Below, in pieces: positions 1 to 9,073 of a stretch of 64,000 nt of DNA; the stretch's first letter is position 1; the number at the start of each line of letters is the position of its first letter. Origin of the DNA: Palsa-744 sp036498265 (lineage in GTDB: Bacteria; Actinomycetota; Thermoleophilia; Solirubrobacterales; Solirubrobacteraceae); the NCBI GenBank assembly GCA_036498265.1, contig DASYFT010000005.1, forward strand, positions 1 through 64,000. The letters are read 5' to 3'. Under the pieces are notes generated by a model. That model was not told where the DNA came from and searched no databases. It worked only from the letters and a program-made list of their open reading frames with translations. The position numbers and the translations under genes were made by a program.

Positions 1-277
1 CCGCTGCGCCTTTCGCCTTGTCGACGTGGAACACCACGACGAAGAACACGTAGAGCACGCCGAACAGAAGCAGCGGACGCATGACCTGCCACAGGTAGCC
101 CAGCGCGGACCCGAAGAACTTCAGTTTGAATTCGCTGCGCGCGATGTTGTAGGTGAGATGCCAGAACCGCGACCAGCTGTCGCTGAGCGCCCGTGGCCCG
201 CGGATCGGCTGTCCCAGCGGCTCGGACGGAGCGGCGACGGGCTCGGCGACCGGCTCTGAGACGCTGGGGGCGCTCAT
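1..277 (-). CDS. wzm: ABC-2 polysaccharide export permease (Wzm type), 5' part only
   Basis: The gene runs off the left edge, so only the first 92 codons are present. Reading from ATG at 277, a hydrophilic cytoplasmic N-terminus is followed by WHLTYNIARSEFKLKF, GYLWQVMRPLLLF and the first membrane helix (LLLFGVLYVFFVVF). That layout is typical of the TagG/Wzm permeases that move undecaprenyl-linked glycans across the inner membrane. The ATG overlaps the stop of the upstream ATPase gene (ATGA, 277-274), so the two are translationally coupled. The pairing with a Wzt-type ATPase supports the role. The substrate cannot be read from this fragment. Confidence 0.85.
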   Translation of the reverse strand, partial: MSAPSVSEPVAEPVAAPSEPLGQPIRGPRALSDSWSRFWHLTYNIARSEFKLKFFGSALGYLWQVMRPLLLFGVLYVFFVVVFHVDKAKGAA

Positions 278-1548
278 GACGCGCCTCCGATGGAGTGCTC
301 GATCAGCGAGGAGTTCCCCCAGCGGTCTATCTGGGCCTGCACCGGTATCTCCACCATGCCTCCGCTCGCCGTCAGCCCGGAGACCACGAACGAGAGGCCG
401 CCGGCGAAGCGATCTATCACGTCGAGGCCCTCGCCCCGATGGCTGATGGTGAACACGGTGTGGTAACGGCCGGGTGCCAGCATGTTGTGGAACGAGAACG
501 CGAACACCGCCCATTCCTCCGCGAGGAACCCACCTGACTGGTCGAGGTCTTCCACCGTCGTTGCGACCACGACGGGCTGGCGGTGCTCGTTCAACAGCGT
601 CATGCTGACCGCCGGATCGCGCACGTCCGTGTTGAACTTGACGAGCGCCTTGACCGCGAGCGGTTGACCCTGCGGTGCGACCGCGAGACGTTGGTCTCGA
701 TCGTCGCCCAGCCACACATCTCTGACGCGTGCCGAGCCGTCGCCCATGCGTGCGCTGCCAACCTCCGGATCGGCGTATCCGACCTCGCGCCCGAATGCGA
801 TCTCGAGGTAGCGGTCCGCGACGTCGCGAGGATCGCCGATGCTGACCATCTCGCCGCGCTCGAGCAGCATCGCCCGGTGGCAGAAGCGGGTCACCGCGCC
901 CATGTCGTGGGTGACGAAGACGATCGTGCGCCCCTCTTCCCGCATCCGGTTGAACACGTCGAAGCACTTCTGCTGGAACGCGGCGTCACCGACGGCTAGG
1001 ACCTCGTCGATGAGCAGGATGTCGGCATCGACCTGGATCGCGACCGAGAACGCGAGCCGCACGTGCATCCCGGAGGAGTAGTTCTTGAGCTTGAGATCCT
1101 GGAACTCCTCGAGCTCGGCGAACTCGATCACGCGGCGGTAGCGCGCCCGCGCCTCGCGAGGGGAGAGCCCGAGCATGATCCCGTTGAGGGCGACGTTGTC
1201 GTAGGCGGCCAGGTCCGGGTTGAAGCCCACGCCGAGCTCGATGAACGTTGACATCCGGCCGTTGCACCAGATCTTGCCCTCGTCGGCCCGGTAGATCCCG
1301 GCGAGGCACTTCAGGAGCGTGCTCTTGCCGCTGCCGTTGCGACCGACGATCCCGAAGAACTCACCGGGAGGCACCGTGAACGAGATGTTCTTGAGGGCGT
1401 GCAGGTGGTCGTTGCGGCTGCGCCGAAGCGGGTGGAGCGCACGCTCCTTCAGCGTGTGGCTGCGCTCCTCGGGGATCTTGAAGCGCTTGTGGAGGCCTCG
1501 GGCGGCCAGCGCGGGACGATCCTGAGCGGCTGTGTGCTCGTCAGGCAT
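274..1548 (-). CDS. wzt: Polysaccharide ABC transporter ATPase with Wzt C-terminal domain
   Basis: A 424-aa ATPase energising the Wzm permease. The nucleotide-binding domain has Walker A GRNGSGKST (about 69-77), the signature SSGMHVRLAF (about 158-167) and Walker B ILLIDEVLAVGD (about 177-188). From about residue 260 an extra beta-rich domain follows (GSARVRDVWLGD, LFNEHRQPV-like strands, GRYHTVFTISHRG). This is the Wzt C-terminal type that, in E. coli O8/O9a, binds the capped non-reducing end of the glycan before export. ATG at 1548 is preferred because the family begins near MPDEHTAAQ. A GTG at 1620 would add 24 atypical residues and overlap the upstream stop by 8 bp. The stop overlaps the wzm start. 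Confidence 0.9.
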   Translation of the reverse strand: MPDEHTAAQDRPALAARGLHKRFKIPEERSHTLKERALHPLRRSRNDHLHALKNISFTVPPGEFFGIVGRNGSGKSTLLKCLAGIYRADEGKIWCNGRMSTFIELGVGFNPDLAAYDNVALNGIMLGLSPREARARYRRVIEFAELEEFQDLKLKNYSSGMHVRLAFSVAIQVDADILLIDEVLAVGDAAFQQKCFDVFNRMREEGRTIVFVTHDMGAVTRFCHRAMLLERGEMVSIGDPRDVADRYLEIAFGREVGYADPEVGSARMGDGSARVRDVWLGDDRDQRLAVAPQGQPLAVKALVKFNTDVRDPAVSMTLLNEHRQPVVVATTVEDLDQSGGFLAEEWAVFAFSFHNMLAPGRYHTVFTISHRGEGLDVIDRFAGGLSFVVSGLTASGGMVEIPVQAQIDRWGNSSLIEHSIGGAS

Positions 1549-1612
1549 GGTCAGTGGAGGGTATAGCGGGGCGCCGACCGGATCGGCGGTTCTCGTCCGC
1601 GCGCCGGCTGCC

Positions 1613-3757
1613 TCAGCCACGCCCCGGTCCGCGCCGCAGCGCGCGCCCCGCGACGAACAGCCGGCTCAGCGCCCCGAACAGGGGCCTGCTCAACCAGGGG
1701 TGCGCGCTGAGCGTCAGCAACGCACGCTGGAGGTTCTCCGGCAGCGCCCCTCTCGGCCCGATCAGGCTCAGTCCCGACCCCACCTCGGCGTTGAGGTCGT
1801 CATACATGCGCTGGGCGTGCTCGCGCTCACCGATGAGCCTGCGGACAACGGCTTCATGGGCTTCGGTCAGCCGGCGTTCACGCTTCACCGCGTCGCGCGC
1901 GAGGGTGGCCGCCTCGCGCACGGGAGCGCCGGCCGCCTCGCGATACACGTCCACCATCGCGGTGGCGGTCGCCGACCAGGTGAGCGCCCGGGCCGCATCG
2001 GCGAGTGCCTCTATGTGACGCTCCCGTGCCGCTTTGTCGCTGAGCAGCTCGTGTGCCATGTCCGCGCTCGTCTCCACGTCCCATGGCACGATCGTCGCCG
2101 TGCCCTCGGGTGCTGTCTCGGCAAGCGAGGACTGCGGCGCGAACACGCAGGGGATGCCGCTCAGAGCGGACTCGAACGGGACCAGGCCGAACCCCTCGTA
2201 GGCCGACGGATAGACCACGGCGGCGGCGTTGGTGATGAGCCACGCCTTCTCCTGCTCGTCCACCGAGCCCAGCGTCAGAACCGTGGCGCGCAGCCGGGGG
2301 CGCTGCTCGAGATATGCGTGCTCGAGCTCGAGCGAGGACCCGTCAGGGATGTGCGTCCCCGCGAGCACGAGGCTCCCCGGCCACGCGTGCCGTTCCGTGA
2401 GCGCCTCCAGGAGACGGAGCGCGAACAGGCGGTTCTTGTGGCGGAAGTCCGTGCCCAGGCAGAGGAGGAACCCGGTTTCGAGCCGGGCGTCGTCGAGGGC
2501 CGTGGGACGTCGCCGTCCGGCCGTGGCCTGGTGGTCCAGGCCCGGCGGCACGATCCTTATGCGCTCGTCTGCGACGAGGGCGTCGGCGAGCAGCTCCCGG
2601 CGTGTGTGATCGGAGAATACGACCACGCGCTCGGCGGACGAGAGCCCATGGCGGCTCGCTCGTCGGTAGTCCTGCCAGGCTGCGCTGTCGGGGAAGTAGC
2701 CGGGGTTGTGGTAGGCGATCAGGTCTAGCTGGCTGAGGACTACCAGCTCGCCGAGCCGCATCGCGAACTCGACGTCCTCGGCGGCGAACGTCTGCTGTGG
2801 CCTGTGATAGACGCGGGTCCTCGGCGTCGCATCTGTGACGGCGTCCTCTGACAGCAGCTCTGTCCGTGGCAGTCCGCGGAGCGTCTCCAGGGTCGGGGGG
2901 TCGATCCTGTCCTCCCGGATGAGCACTCGCAGCTCGAGTGCATCGGTTCGCGCGAGGGCGGTTATGAGCTCCAGGATGTGAACCTGCGTGCCGGTCACCG
3001 CGCCGTCGAGCGCGCGGGCGTCGAGCGTGACGGCGACCCGGCGGCCCGGTCCCCGTGCTGCCTCGAGCGCCTGTGCGAGGACGTCCGACTCGCCCAGCGC
3101 AACCTGGGAGGCCAGATAGGGATAGCGCTCGAGGAGTGCCGGCTCGATCCGTCGGGGTGACTCCAGGGGTGCAAGCCGCTCCACGATCACATCGTCGGCT
3201 GCCACATGGGCGAGGCCAGAGAGCAGGCAGCGCTGAGCGAAGTCGACTTCCAGGGCGGCGCCGAGGTCGAGCGCCTCGTCGAGCGCGCCGGCCAGCTCGA
3301 TCGCCTCTCTGCGGACGTATATGCAGGGCCCGACGGCCCTACGCATCCGCGGATGGAGCCTCAGCGTGCGCGCAACCAGCCCGGCGGCGAGGTCGCTGAA
3401 GGGCTGTGCCGGGACCGCATCGCGGCACACCTCCAGCTCGGTCCCCACGTCGGCGAGCGCACTCGCCGTGGCGATGTTGGTGTCGCTGCGGGCGGCCGTT
3501 CGCAGGCGCTCCAGCCATCCCTCGGGCACGTTGCAGGGCTCGAGCAGGACGACGACGTCCGCCGGGTGCAGCTGCTCGATCGCGCGGTTGACTGCGCCGG
3601 TCTCCCGTTGAACCACCAGTGCCGGTCGGGCGGCGGGCGCATGCCCTTCGACGGCCTCGAGGCTGCGCTCCAGGCCGTCGGCCGATTCGTGTGCGGCGAT
3701 CACGACGCGGACGTCCCCACGGCTGGGGGCTTGGCTTCGGTTGGGCAGCTCGTTCAC
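1613..3757 (-). CDS. Bidomain glycosyltransferase (GT2 + GT4)
   Basis: A 714-aa protein joining two glycosyltransferase folds. The N-terminal third starts with VRVVIAAHESADGLERSL and contains VVLLEPCNVPEGWLERL, a GT-A/GT2 arrangement with a degenerate DXD region. The second half is GT-B/GT4: it starts at RRVAVTLDARALDGAVTGTQVHILEL and carries LCLGTDFRHKNRLFALRLLEAL and YPSAYEGFGLVPFESALSG, the donor-binding E-x7-E pattern. The last 100 residues are helical and charged. GTG at 3757 is chosen because a longer ATG start at 3865 would run through the divergent promoter and the start of the opposite gene. It lies 64 nt or less upstream of wzt and probably shares its transcript. Likely role: adding two different sugars in polysaccharide assembly. 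Confidence 0.82.
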   Translation of the reverse strand: MNELPNRSQAPSRGDVRVVIAAHESADGLERSLEAVEGHAPAARPALVVQRETGAVNRAIEQLHPADVVVLLEPCNVPEGWLERLRTAARSDTNIATASALADVGTELEVCRDAVPAQPFSDLAAGLVARTLRLHPRMRRAVGPCIYVRREAIELAGALDEALDLGAALEVDFAQRCLLSGLAHVAADDVIVERLAPLESPRRIEPALLERYPYLASQVALGESDVLAQALEAARGPGRRVAVTLDARALDGAVTGTQVHILELITALARTDALELRVLIREDRIDPPTLETLRGLPRTELLSEDAVTDATPRTRVYHRPQQTFAAEDVEFAMRLGELVVLSQLDLIAYHNPGYFPDSAAWQDYRRASRHGLSSAERVVVFSDHTRRELLADALVADERIRIVPPGLDHQATAGRRRPTALDDARLETGFLLCLGTDFRHKNRLFALRLLEALTERHAWPGSLVLAGTHIPDGSSLELEHAYLEQRPRLRATVLTLGSVDEQEKAWLITNAAAVVYPSAYEGFGLVPFESALSGIPCVFAPQSSLAETAPEGTATIVPWDVETSADMAHELLSDKAARERHIEALADAARALTWSATATAMVDVYREAAGAPVREAATLARDAVKRERRLTEAHEAVVRRLIGEREHAQRMYDDLNAEVGSGLSLIGPRGALPENLQRALLTLSAHPWLSRPLFGALSRLFVAGRALRRGPGRG

Positions 3758-3848
3758 GCGAATCGGGTCCAGTGGACCGAGCAGGCAGCCTAGAGCAGCG
3801 TCGCGGCGGTCAGAGGCATTGGGCGATAATGCCCGCCAGCACGCGCCG

Positions 3849-4139
3849 ATGACCGTTGAGACCAAGACCCGACCGGCGAGCGCCGCAGCGGCGCAGGGCC
3901 CGAGACAGACCGCACGCCGGGTGCTGCGGCGGCTCGCGCGCCCCTTCCTCCGCAGGCGCGGGCGAGAAGCGGAGCTGGCGGCCGCTCTAGGCCGTCTGCA
4001 GGGCGAGCTCGAGCACGTCCGCGACCGTCACGGGGAGCAGATCGAGCGCCTCGAGGAGCTCGTCCGGGAGCTGATAGCGACGTCGGAGTCGCTGCGGCGC
4101 GCCGTCGCAGGACACGACGACGACGGTGAGCGGCGGTGA
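3849..4139 (+). CDS. Small basic coiled-coil protein, coupled to a glycosyltransferase
   Basis: A 96-aa protein of no recognised family. It has a basic amphipathic segment (ARRVLRRLARPFLRRRGREAEL, about 22-43, likely to lie on the membrane surface) followed by a charged coiled coil from about 44 to 86 (GRLQGELEHVRDRHGEQIERLEELVREL). Its stop overlaps the GTG of the next glycosyltransferase (GTGA, 4136-4139), so the two are made together. It could be a membrane anchor or oligomerisation partner for that enzyme; this is inference from layout. A GATAAT -10-like hexamer at 3825-3830 is the best promoter candidate in the 91-bp divergent gap. An upstream in-frame ATG at 3741 is unlikely because it would overlap the opposite gene. 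Confidence 0.65.
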   Translation: MTVETKTRPASAAAAQGPRQTARRVLRRLARPFLRRRGREAELAAALGRLQGELEHVRDRHGEQIERLEELVRELIATSESLRRAVAGHDDDGERR

Positions 4140-6607
4140 GGGTTCTCACCCTGGCCGCCCCGGGACAGCTTCCACAGGCCCGCACCCTGAGTCGCTCGCT
4201 GAAGGAGCACCAGCCGGGCTGGTCGCACGAGGTGCTGCTGATGGCCACCGAGAAGGTCGCCCGCCAGGCGACGCCGGCGGGCTCGGTGCCCATCCGCTCG
4301 GTGTGCGAGGAGCTGGACCTCGACATCGAGGCGCTGCTGGCCCTTCATGATGGCGAGGAGCTCGCAGTCCTGATGCTGCCGCGGCTGCTGGGCAGATATT
4401 CGCAGCGCAGCTCCGAGCCGGTGATCCACCTGCCGAGCAGCGTGTGGGTGCTGGGCGATCTGGCGCCGATCGAGCGGGTCCTCTCTCTGCACGGCGTGAT
4501 GCTGACTCCCCGGCTGACCGAGGAGCTGCCCGAGGACGGGCTCGAGCCCACGCCCGAACGCCTGGAGCGGGCGGGACGGATCGAGCCCACGATCATGGGG
4601 GTCGTTGGCAGCGACGCGGCAGAGGAGTTCCTGACCTGGTGGCAGGGCCGGGTCGAGCAGTCGCTGGGGGCACTCGACGCGAGGCGCAGCGGCGATCGGC
4701 CGGAGGATCGTCCGTGGCTAGCCCGCTTTCTAGAGCTGGCGCCGGCGCGCTTCGAGACGGGGATCCTCGACGATCCCGGGTGCAACCTGAGCATCTGGAA
4801 CCTCCACCTCCATCAGCTCGAGCCGAGCGCCGGAGGCGTGGTCGTGGACGGGCGCTGGCCGCTTCGCTTCCTCAACCTGACGGGGTACGAGCCCGACCGT
4901 CCGCACCGCTTGAACCAGGCGGCGAGCCGTGCGCGTGTGAGCCGCGCTCCGATCCTTCACGATCTGTCGGAGAGCTACGCACGCGAGCTGCGCCGCAGCG
5001 GCTGGCGCGATCCCGAGCGGCGCGGCGAGGTGGGCCGACGCCTCGCCGACGGACTGGTGTATGACGACGCGCTTCGATCGATCCTCTCCTCTGCGCTGGC
5101 GATGGGCGAGGACTTCGGGGACATCTTCAGCGAGCAGGGGACGAGGGCGTTCACGGCGTGGCTGGAGGGGCCGTCGCCGAGGGGCGCCGCGCACGGGATC
5201 AACCGCTACCTGTTCCACCGTGTGGCACGTGAGCGCCCGGACGTCGTGCGGGCCTACCCGGATCTGGACGGGCCCGGCGGTGCCGAGTTCGTCGCGTGGT
5301 CTCGCGCATTCGGCCGGGATGAGCTCGACATTCCCGATCGCTTCATGCCGTCCGGCTCCGAGCCCCGGGGCCCCAGCCCCCGCGTCCTGCCACGCGAGGA
5401 TGTCGTACCGCCCCGGGGGTATGAGCCCCGAGAGCGCCCTGCTCCGTCAGCCGACGGCGACGCCCTGGGGGTGCGCCTCACGGGCTATCTCGGTCACACG
5501 CTCGGCCTCGGTGCGGCCGCCCGCGGATATGCAAGGGCGCTCGGCGCCGCCGGCGTGCCCGTCAGGACCGTGACGGTGCCGCTTCATCATCTCGAGCTTC
5601 CCGTTCAGCTGGCGGACGAGTACGGAAGGCACGGCTTCGAGGATCTCAGCCACGACGGCGAGCACGGCTTCGAGATCATCGCCGTCAACGCCGACGAGCT
5701 CCCCGACTTCGTCACTCGTCTGGGTGACAGCTACTTCCAGGGGCCCAGGATCGGGATCTGGGGGTGGGAGACGAACAGCATCCCGCCACGCTGGCAGCGC
5801 GCGTTCTCGCTGATCGACGAGATCTGGGTCTACTCGCGGTTCATGGCGGAGAACATCGGCGCGGTGGCACCGGTGCCGGTCGTCGCGCTGCCGCCTCCTG
5901 TGGAGGCGCCGGCGGATCCCGTGGCGCCGCTGCGCCTGGGCGTCCCCGACGGGTACCTCTTCCTCTTCATCTTCGACTACCTGAGCACCGTGCAGCGGAA
6001 GAACCCGGTTGGCCTCATCGAGGCCTTCAGGCAGGCGTTCCCCGCGGCGGACGGCCCTCAGCTGCTGATCAAGACCATCAACGCCCCCCTGCGCCCCCTT
6101 GCCGAGGAGGAGGTGCTGTGGGCGGCACACGGCCGGCCGGACATACACGTGGTGGACCGCTCGCTCAGCGCCGCCGAGCTGGACGGCTTGATGGCGGCGT
6201 GCGACTGCTACGTCTCCCTGCACCGGGCCGAGGGCTTCGGGCTTACGATGGCCGAGGCCATGGCCATCGGCAAGCCGGTGATCGCCACCGGCTACTCGGG
6301 GAACGTCGACTTCATGAACAGCGAGAACAGCTACCTCATCGACTACGAGATCGGGCGCGTCGGCGCGGAATGCGAGATCTACCCCCCCGAGGGCGAATGG
6401 GCCGACCCGAGCATCGAGCATGCCGCCGAGCTGATGCGGCGTGTGCTCGACCAGCCGGATGAGGCCAGGGCCAGAGGAGGGAATGCCAGGACGGACGTGT
6501 CACGTCTGCTCTCTGCTGAGGCGACCGGCCACCGGATGCGCAGGCGCCTCGAGCATCTGGCGGGTGCCCCCCGCGAGCACGCGGGCCACGTGGTCTCTGC
6601 CGAATGA
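4136..6607 (+). CDS. Large two-part glycosyltransferase with C-terminal GT4 domain
   Basis: An 823-aa enzyme. The C-terminal half (about 440-800) is a GT-B/GT4 domain: GYLGHTLGLGAAARGYARAL at its start, GIWGWETNSIPPRW, then RAEGFGLTMAEAMAIGKPVIATGYSGN with the conserved donor-site E-x7-E. The N-terminal half contains DDPGCNLSIWNLHLHQL and LRFLNLTGYEPDRP. This resembles a motif pair (NVAYWNLHER / LRFFHFSGFDP) that I recall from other large bacterial glycosyltransferases, where it precedes a GT4 domain; its catalytic role is not known to me. The GTG start overlaps the previous stop, and its own stop overlaps the next start (ATGA, 6604-6607), so three genes are translationally chained. Likely a cytosolic enzyme of polysaccharide assembly. 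Confidence 0.85.
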   Translation: MRVLTLAAPGQLPQARTLSRSLKEHQPGWSHEVLLMATEKVARQATPAGSVPIRSVCEELDLDIEALLALHDGEELAVLMLPRLLGRYSQRSSEPVIHLPSSVWVLGDLAPIERVLSLHGVMLTPRLTEELPEDGLEPTPERLERAGRIEPTIMGVVGSDAAEEFLTWWQGRVEQSLGALDARRSGDRPEDRPWLARFLELAPARFETGILDDPGCNLSIWNLHLHQLEPSAGGVVVDGRWPLRFLNLTGYEPDRPHRLNQAASRARVSRAPILHDLSESYARELRRSGWRDPERRGEVGRRLADGLVYDDALRSILSSALAMGEDFGDIFSEQGTRAFTAWLEGPSPRGAAHGINRYLFHRVARERPDVVRAYPDLDGPGGAEFVAWSRAFGRDELDIPDRFMPSGSEPRGPSPRVLPREDVVPPRGYEPRERPAPSADGDALGVRLTGYLGHTLGLGAAARGYARALGAAGVPVRTVTVPLHHLELPVQLADEYGRHGFEDLSHDGEHGFEIIAVNADELPDFVTRLGDSYFQGPRIGIWGWETNSIPPRWQRAFSLIDEIWVYSRFMAENIGAVAPVPVVALPPPVEAPADPVAPLRLGVPDGYLFLFIFDYLSTVQRKNPVGLIEAFRQAFPAADGPQLLIKTINAPLRPLAEEEVLWAAHGRPDIHVVDRSLSAAELDGLMAACDCYVSLHRAEGFGLTMAEAMAIGKPVIATGYSGNVDFMNSENSYLIDYEIGRVGAECEIYPPEGEWADPSIEHAAELMRRVLDQPDEARARGGNARTDVSRLLSAEATGHRMRRRLEHLAGAPREHAGHVVSAE

Positions 6608-9027
6608 TCGGGGTCTTCCTGCTGGCCTGGGTCGTCTTCCCGGCCCTGACACTGGTGCTGTCCCTGGGGGCCGGGCTGGGAGTACGTCGCGTCGCGGGAA
6701 CGGTGGCCGTGCCGCCGCTGCTCGTGGTGCCGGTCGGTCTCGCGCTGCTCGTGGTCCTCGTTGGGCTGCTCTGTTACTTCAAGCCGCTCGCGCCACTCGC
6801 CGGCCCGGCATGCGCCCTCGTCGGCGTCCTGGGCCTGGTCCTCAACCGCGACGTCCTGCGCCGCGGGGTGGCTCGCCGGGGGCGGGGAGTCGACGCGTGG
6901 GCGCTGGGCGCCGCGGCGGGCGCCTGGGCGGTCATCGCCGCGCCGGTGGTCCTGTCGGGCAAGCCCGGCTTCACCGGGTACGGCCACATCGTCGACATCG
7001 CCTACCAGTTCGATCTCGCCGCTCATTTCGCGCACGCCGGTCGGAGCATCCCGCCGGCGGCCACGTCCGCCTACCAGGCAGTGCTCGCGAAGTACCTAGC
7101 CAGCGGGTATCCCGGTGGCGGTCAGTGGACCCTGGGCGCGCTGTCCAACCTCACGCCGGTCGACCTCTCCTGGCTGTACCAGCCCTTCCTGGCGTTCCTG
7201 TCGGCGATGACCGCGATCTCGCTCTACTCGCTGCTCGGCCGGCTGGTCGAGCCGCGGCCGTGGCGGGCCCTCGGCGCATTCGTCGCAGCCCAGCCGACCG
7301 TCCTCTATGCGTACGCGCTCGGCGGAGGGATCAAGGAGCTGAGCACGACCTGCTTCCTGATGCTGTTCGCGGCGCTCCTCGCGCAGTTGCTCCCGCGCCT
7401 CGCCCCGGGTCGCGCTCTCCTCGCCGCCCCGATCGCCCTGTCGGCGTCGCTGGCATCGCTCTCGCTGACCGGCCTGCCCTGGCTCGGTGTGCTCGGCGCC
7501 GGCGTGGCGGTCACGGTGGTGGTCTTCCAGCGCGAGCGCGTGCTCGCCGTGCTCGCCTCGGTCCAGGTCGCCGCGGTCGCCTTCGTGCTCTCGCTGCCGA
7601 CCCTCGCGGTCGCCCTGAAACTGCTCCCGGTCGTCCAGGGCCCGGGGCCCGTCGATCTCGGCAACCTGTCCGCTCCCGTCCCGGCGATCTCCGCCGCCGG
7701 CGTGTGGATCAGCGGTGACATCCGCTTCCCCCAGTTCGCCCACCGGGGGCTCAGCGAAGCTCTCGCGATCGTGGTCCTGGTCATGGCCGGCTGCGGCCTG
7801 GTGTGGGCAGCCCGGCGCAGGGCATGGAGCGTGTTCTGGCTCGGGATCGCGGGGCCCGTCGCGCTTTACTACGTGGCGCACCGCTATGGGCCGTGGATCC
7901 AGTTCAAGGCGGACACGCTCACGGCCCCGATCATCCTGCTGCTCGCGTTCGCCGGCTCGGGAGCCCTCATGCGGGCGGGGCGGCACGTCCTCGTGGGCGC
8001 CCTACCGGCTCTCCTCGTCGCCGCCGCGGTGCTGGGCGGCAATGCGCTCACCTACCACGACACGACCCTCGCCCCGTACTCGCGGCTGCGCAACCTCCAG
8101 TACATCGGCGAACGCTTCGCCGGCCAGGGACCGACCCTGACACCGGACTTCGAGGAGTACGCCGAGTACTACCTGCGCGACGCCGACCAGACGAGCATGG
8201 TCAACGGCCCGACCCTCGTGCTCGCTGCCAACGTCAACCGAGCCGCCGAGCCTGGAGGCATCTTCGCGTACGACCTCAACGAGTTCAGCCTCCAGTGGCT
8301 GGAGGGCTTCCGCACGATCGTGATGCGGCGCGATCCGCTGGCCAGCCGGCCGCCGAGCAACTACCGGCTGGTCTATCTCTCGGGGTACTACGAGGTCTGG
8401 CAGCGCGTGCAGCCGCCGGCATACGTCTCCATTCATGTCGACTTCGGTGACAGCCCGGCGACCCACGACAGGCGCGGATGCTCCGAAGTCGCGGCGATGG
8501 CGAGGAAGGCCGGTCCCCGCGCCCAGATCGCCTATATGTCCGCGCCGTCGGGCTACGTGCAGATCGATCCGAGCAATACGTCGCTCACGGGTGGGTTCAG
8601 CGCATCCGGCGGTGCGATCCTCGCCTCCGGCCGCGGACGCGCCAGCCGCGAGCAGCCGATCCCCAGAGCCGGCTTGTACGACTTCTTCATCAACGGCTCG
8701 TTCGGGCGCCCGGTGAACATCAGCGTCGACGGCAGGAAGGTCGGAGCGGCGGCCTATCAGGTGAGCTATCCGGGCCAGTGGATCCCGATCGGATCGCGCT
8801 GGCTGTCCCGGGGGGTTCACCACATTCAGATCACGCGAGGAGGCATAAGCCTCCATGCCGGGAACGGTGACGGCGTCGACACCTTCAACCGCCTGATCGG
8901 GCCGTTGGACATCATGCCGGCGACACCCGCCGTGCCGCGATTCCGCTACACCAGCGTCTCCCGGTTCCGGACCCTCTGCCGGACGACGCAGCGATTGCGA
9001 TGGGTCGAGGTCGTTCGCCCGGCATGA
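6604..9027 (+). CDS. Polytopic membrane protein with C-terminal exported domain, GT-C-like
   Basis: An 807-aa protein. The first ~475 residues hold about 11-13 hydrophobic helices. An acidic residue lies in the first large loop (HIVDIAYQFDLAAHF), as in GT-C enzymes that use polyprenyl-linked sugars. The remaining ~330 residues are soluble and probably extracytoplasmic. They include LQWLEGFRTIVMRRDPLASRPPSNYRL-type sequence, which I recall from actinobacterial membrane glycosyltransferases, and a beta-rich end (GLYDFFINGSFGRPVNISVDG, GVHHIQITRGG) that looks like a carbohydrate-binding module. It is coupled by ATGA overlap to the GT4 gene upstream. A role in transferring or modifying sugars on the outer face is inferred; catalytic residues are not proven. 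Confidence 0.6.
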   Translation: MIGVFLLAWVVFPALTLVLSLGAGLGVRRVAGTVAVPPLLVVPVGLALLVVLVGLLCYFKPLAPLAGPACALVGVLGLVLNRDVLRRGVARRGRGVDAWALGAAAGAWAVIAAPVVLSGKPGFTGYGHIVDIAYQFDLAAHFAHAGRSIPPAATSAYQAVLAKYLASGYPGGGQWTLGALSNLTPVDLSWLYQPFLAFLSAMTAISLYSLLGRLVEPRPWRALGAFVAAQPTVLYAYALGGGIKELSTTCFLMLFAALLAQLLPRLAPGRALLAAPIALSASLASLSLTGLPWLGVLGAGVAVTVVVFQRERVLAVLASVQVAAVAFVLSLPTLAVALKLLPVVQGPGPVDLGNLSAPVPAISAAGVWISGDIRFPQFAHRGLSEALAIVVLVMAGCGLVWAARRRAWSVFWLGIAGPVALYYVAHRYGPWIQFKADTLTAPIILLLAFAGSGALMRAGRHVLVGALPALLVAAAVLGGNALTYHDTTLAPYSRLRNLQYIGERFAGQGPTLTPDFEEYAEYYLRDADQTSMVNGPTLVLAANVNRAAEPGGIFAYDLNEFSLQWLEGFRTIVMRRDPLASRPPSNYRLVYLSGYYEVWQRVQPPAYVSIHVDFGDSPATHDRRGCSEVAAMARKAGPRAQIAYMSAPSGYVQIDPSNTSLTGGFSASGGAILASGRGRASREQPIPRAGLYDFFINGSFGRPVNISVDGRKVGAAAYQVSYPGQWIPIGSRWLSRGVHHIQITRGGISLHAGNGDGVDTFNRLIGPLDIMPATPAVPRFRYTSVSRFRTLCRTTQRLRWVEVVRPA

Positions 9028-9073
9028 GACCCGTGGAACGCCCTTGCGCCAGCTTCGCGCCCCGGTGCTAGCG

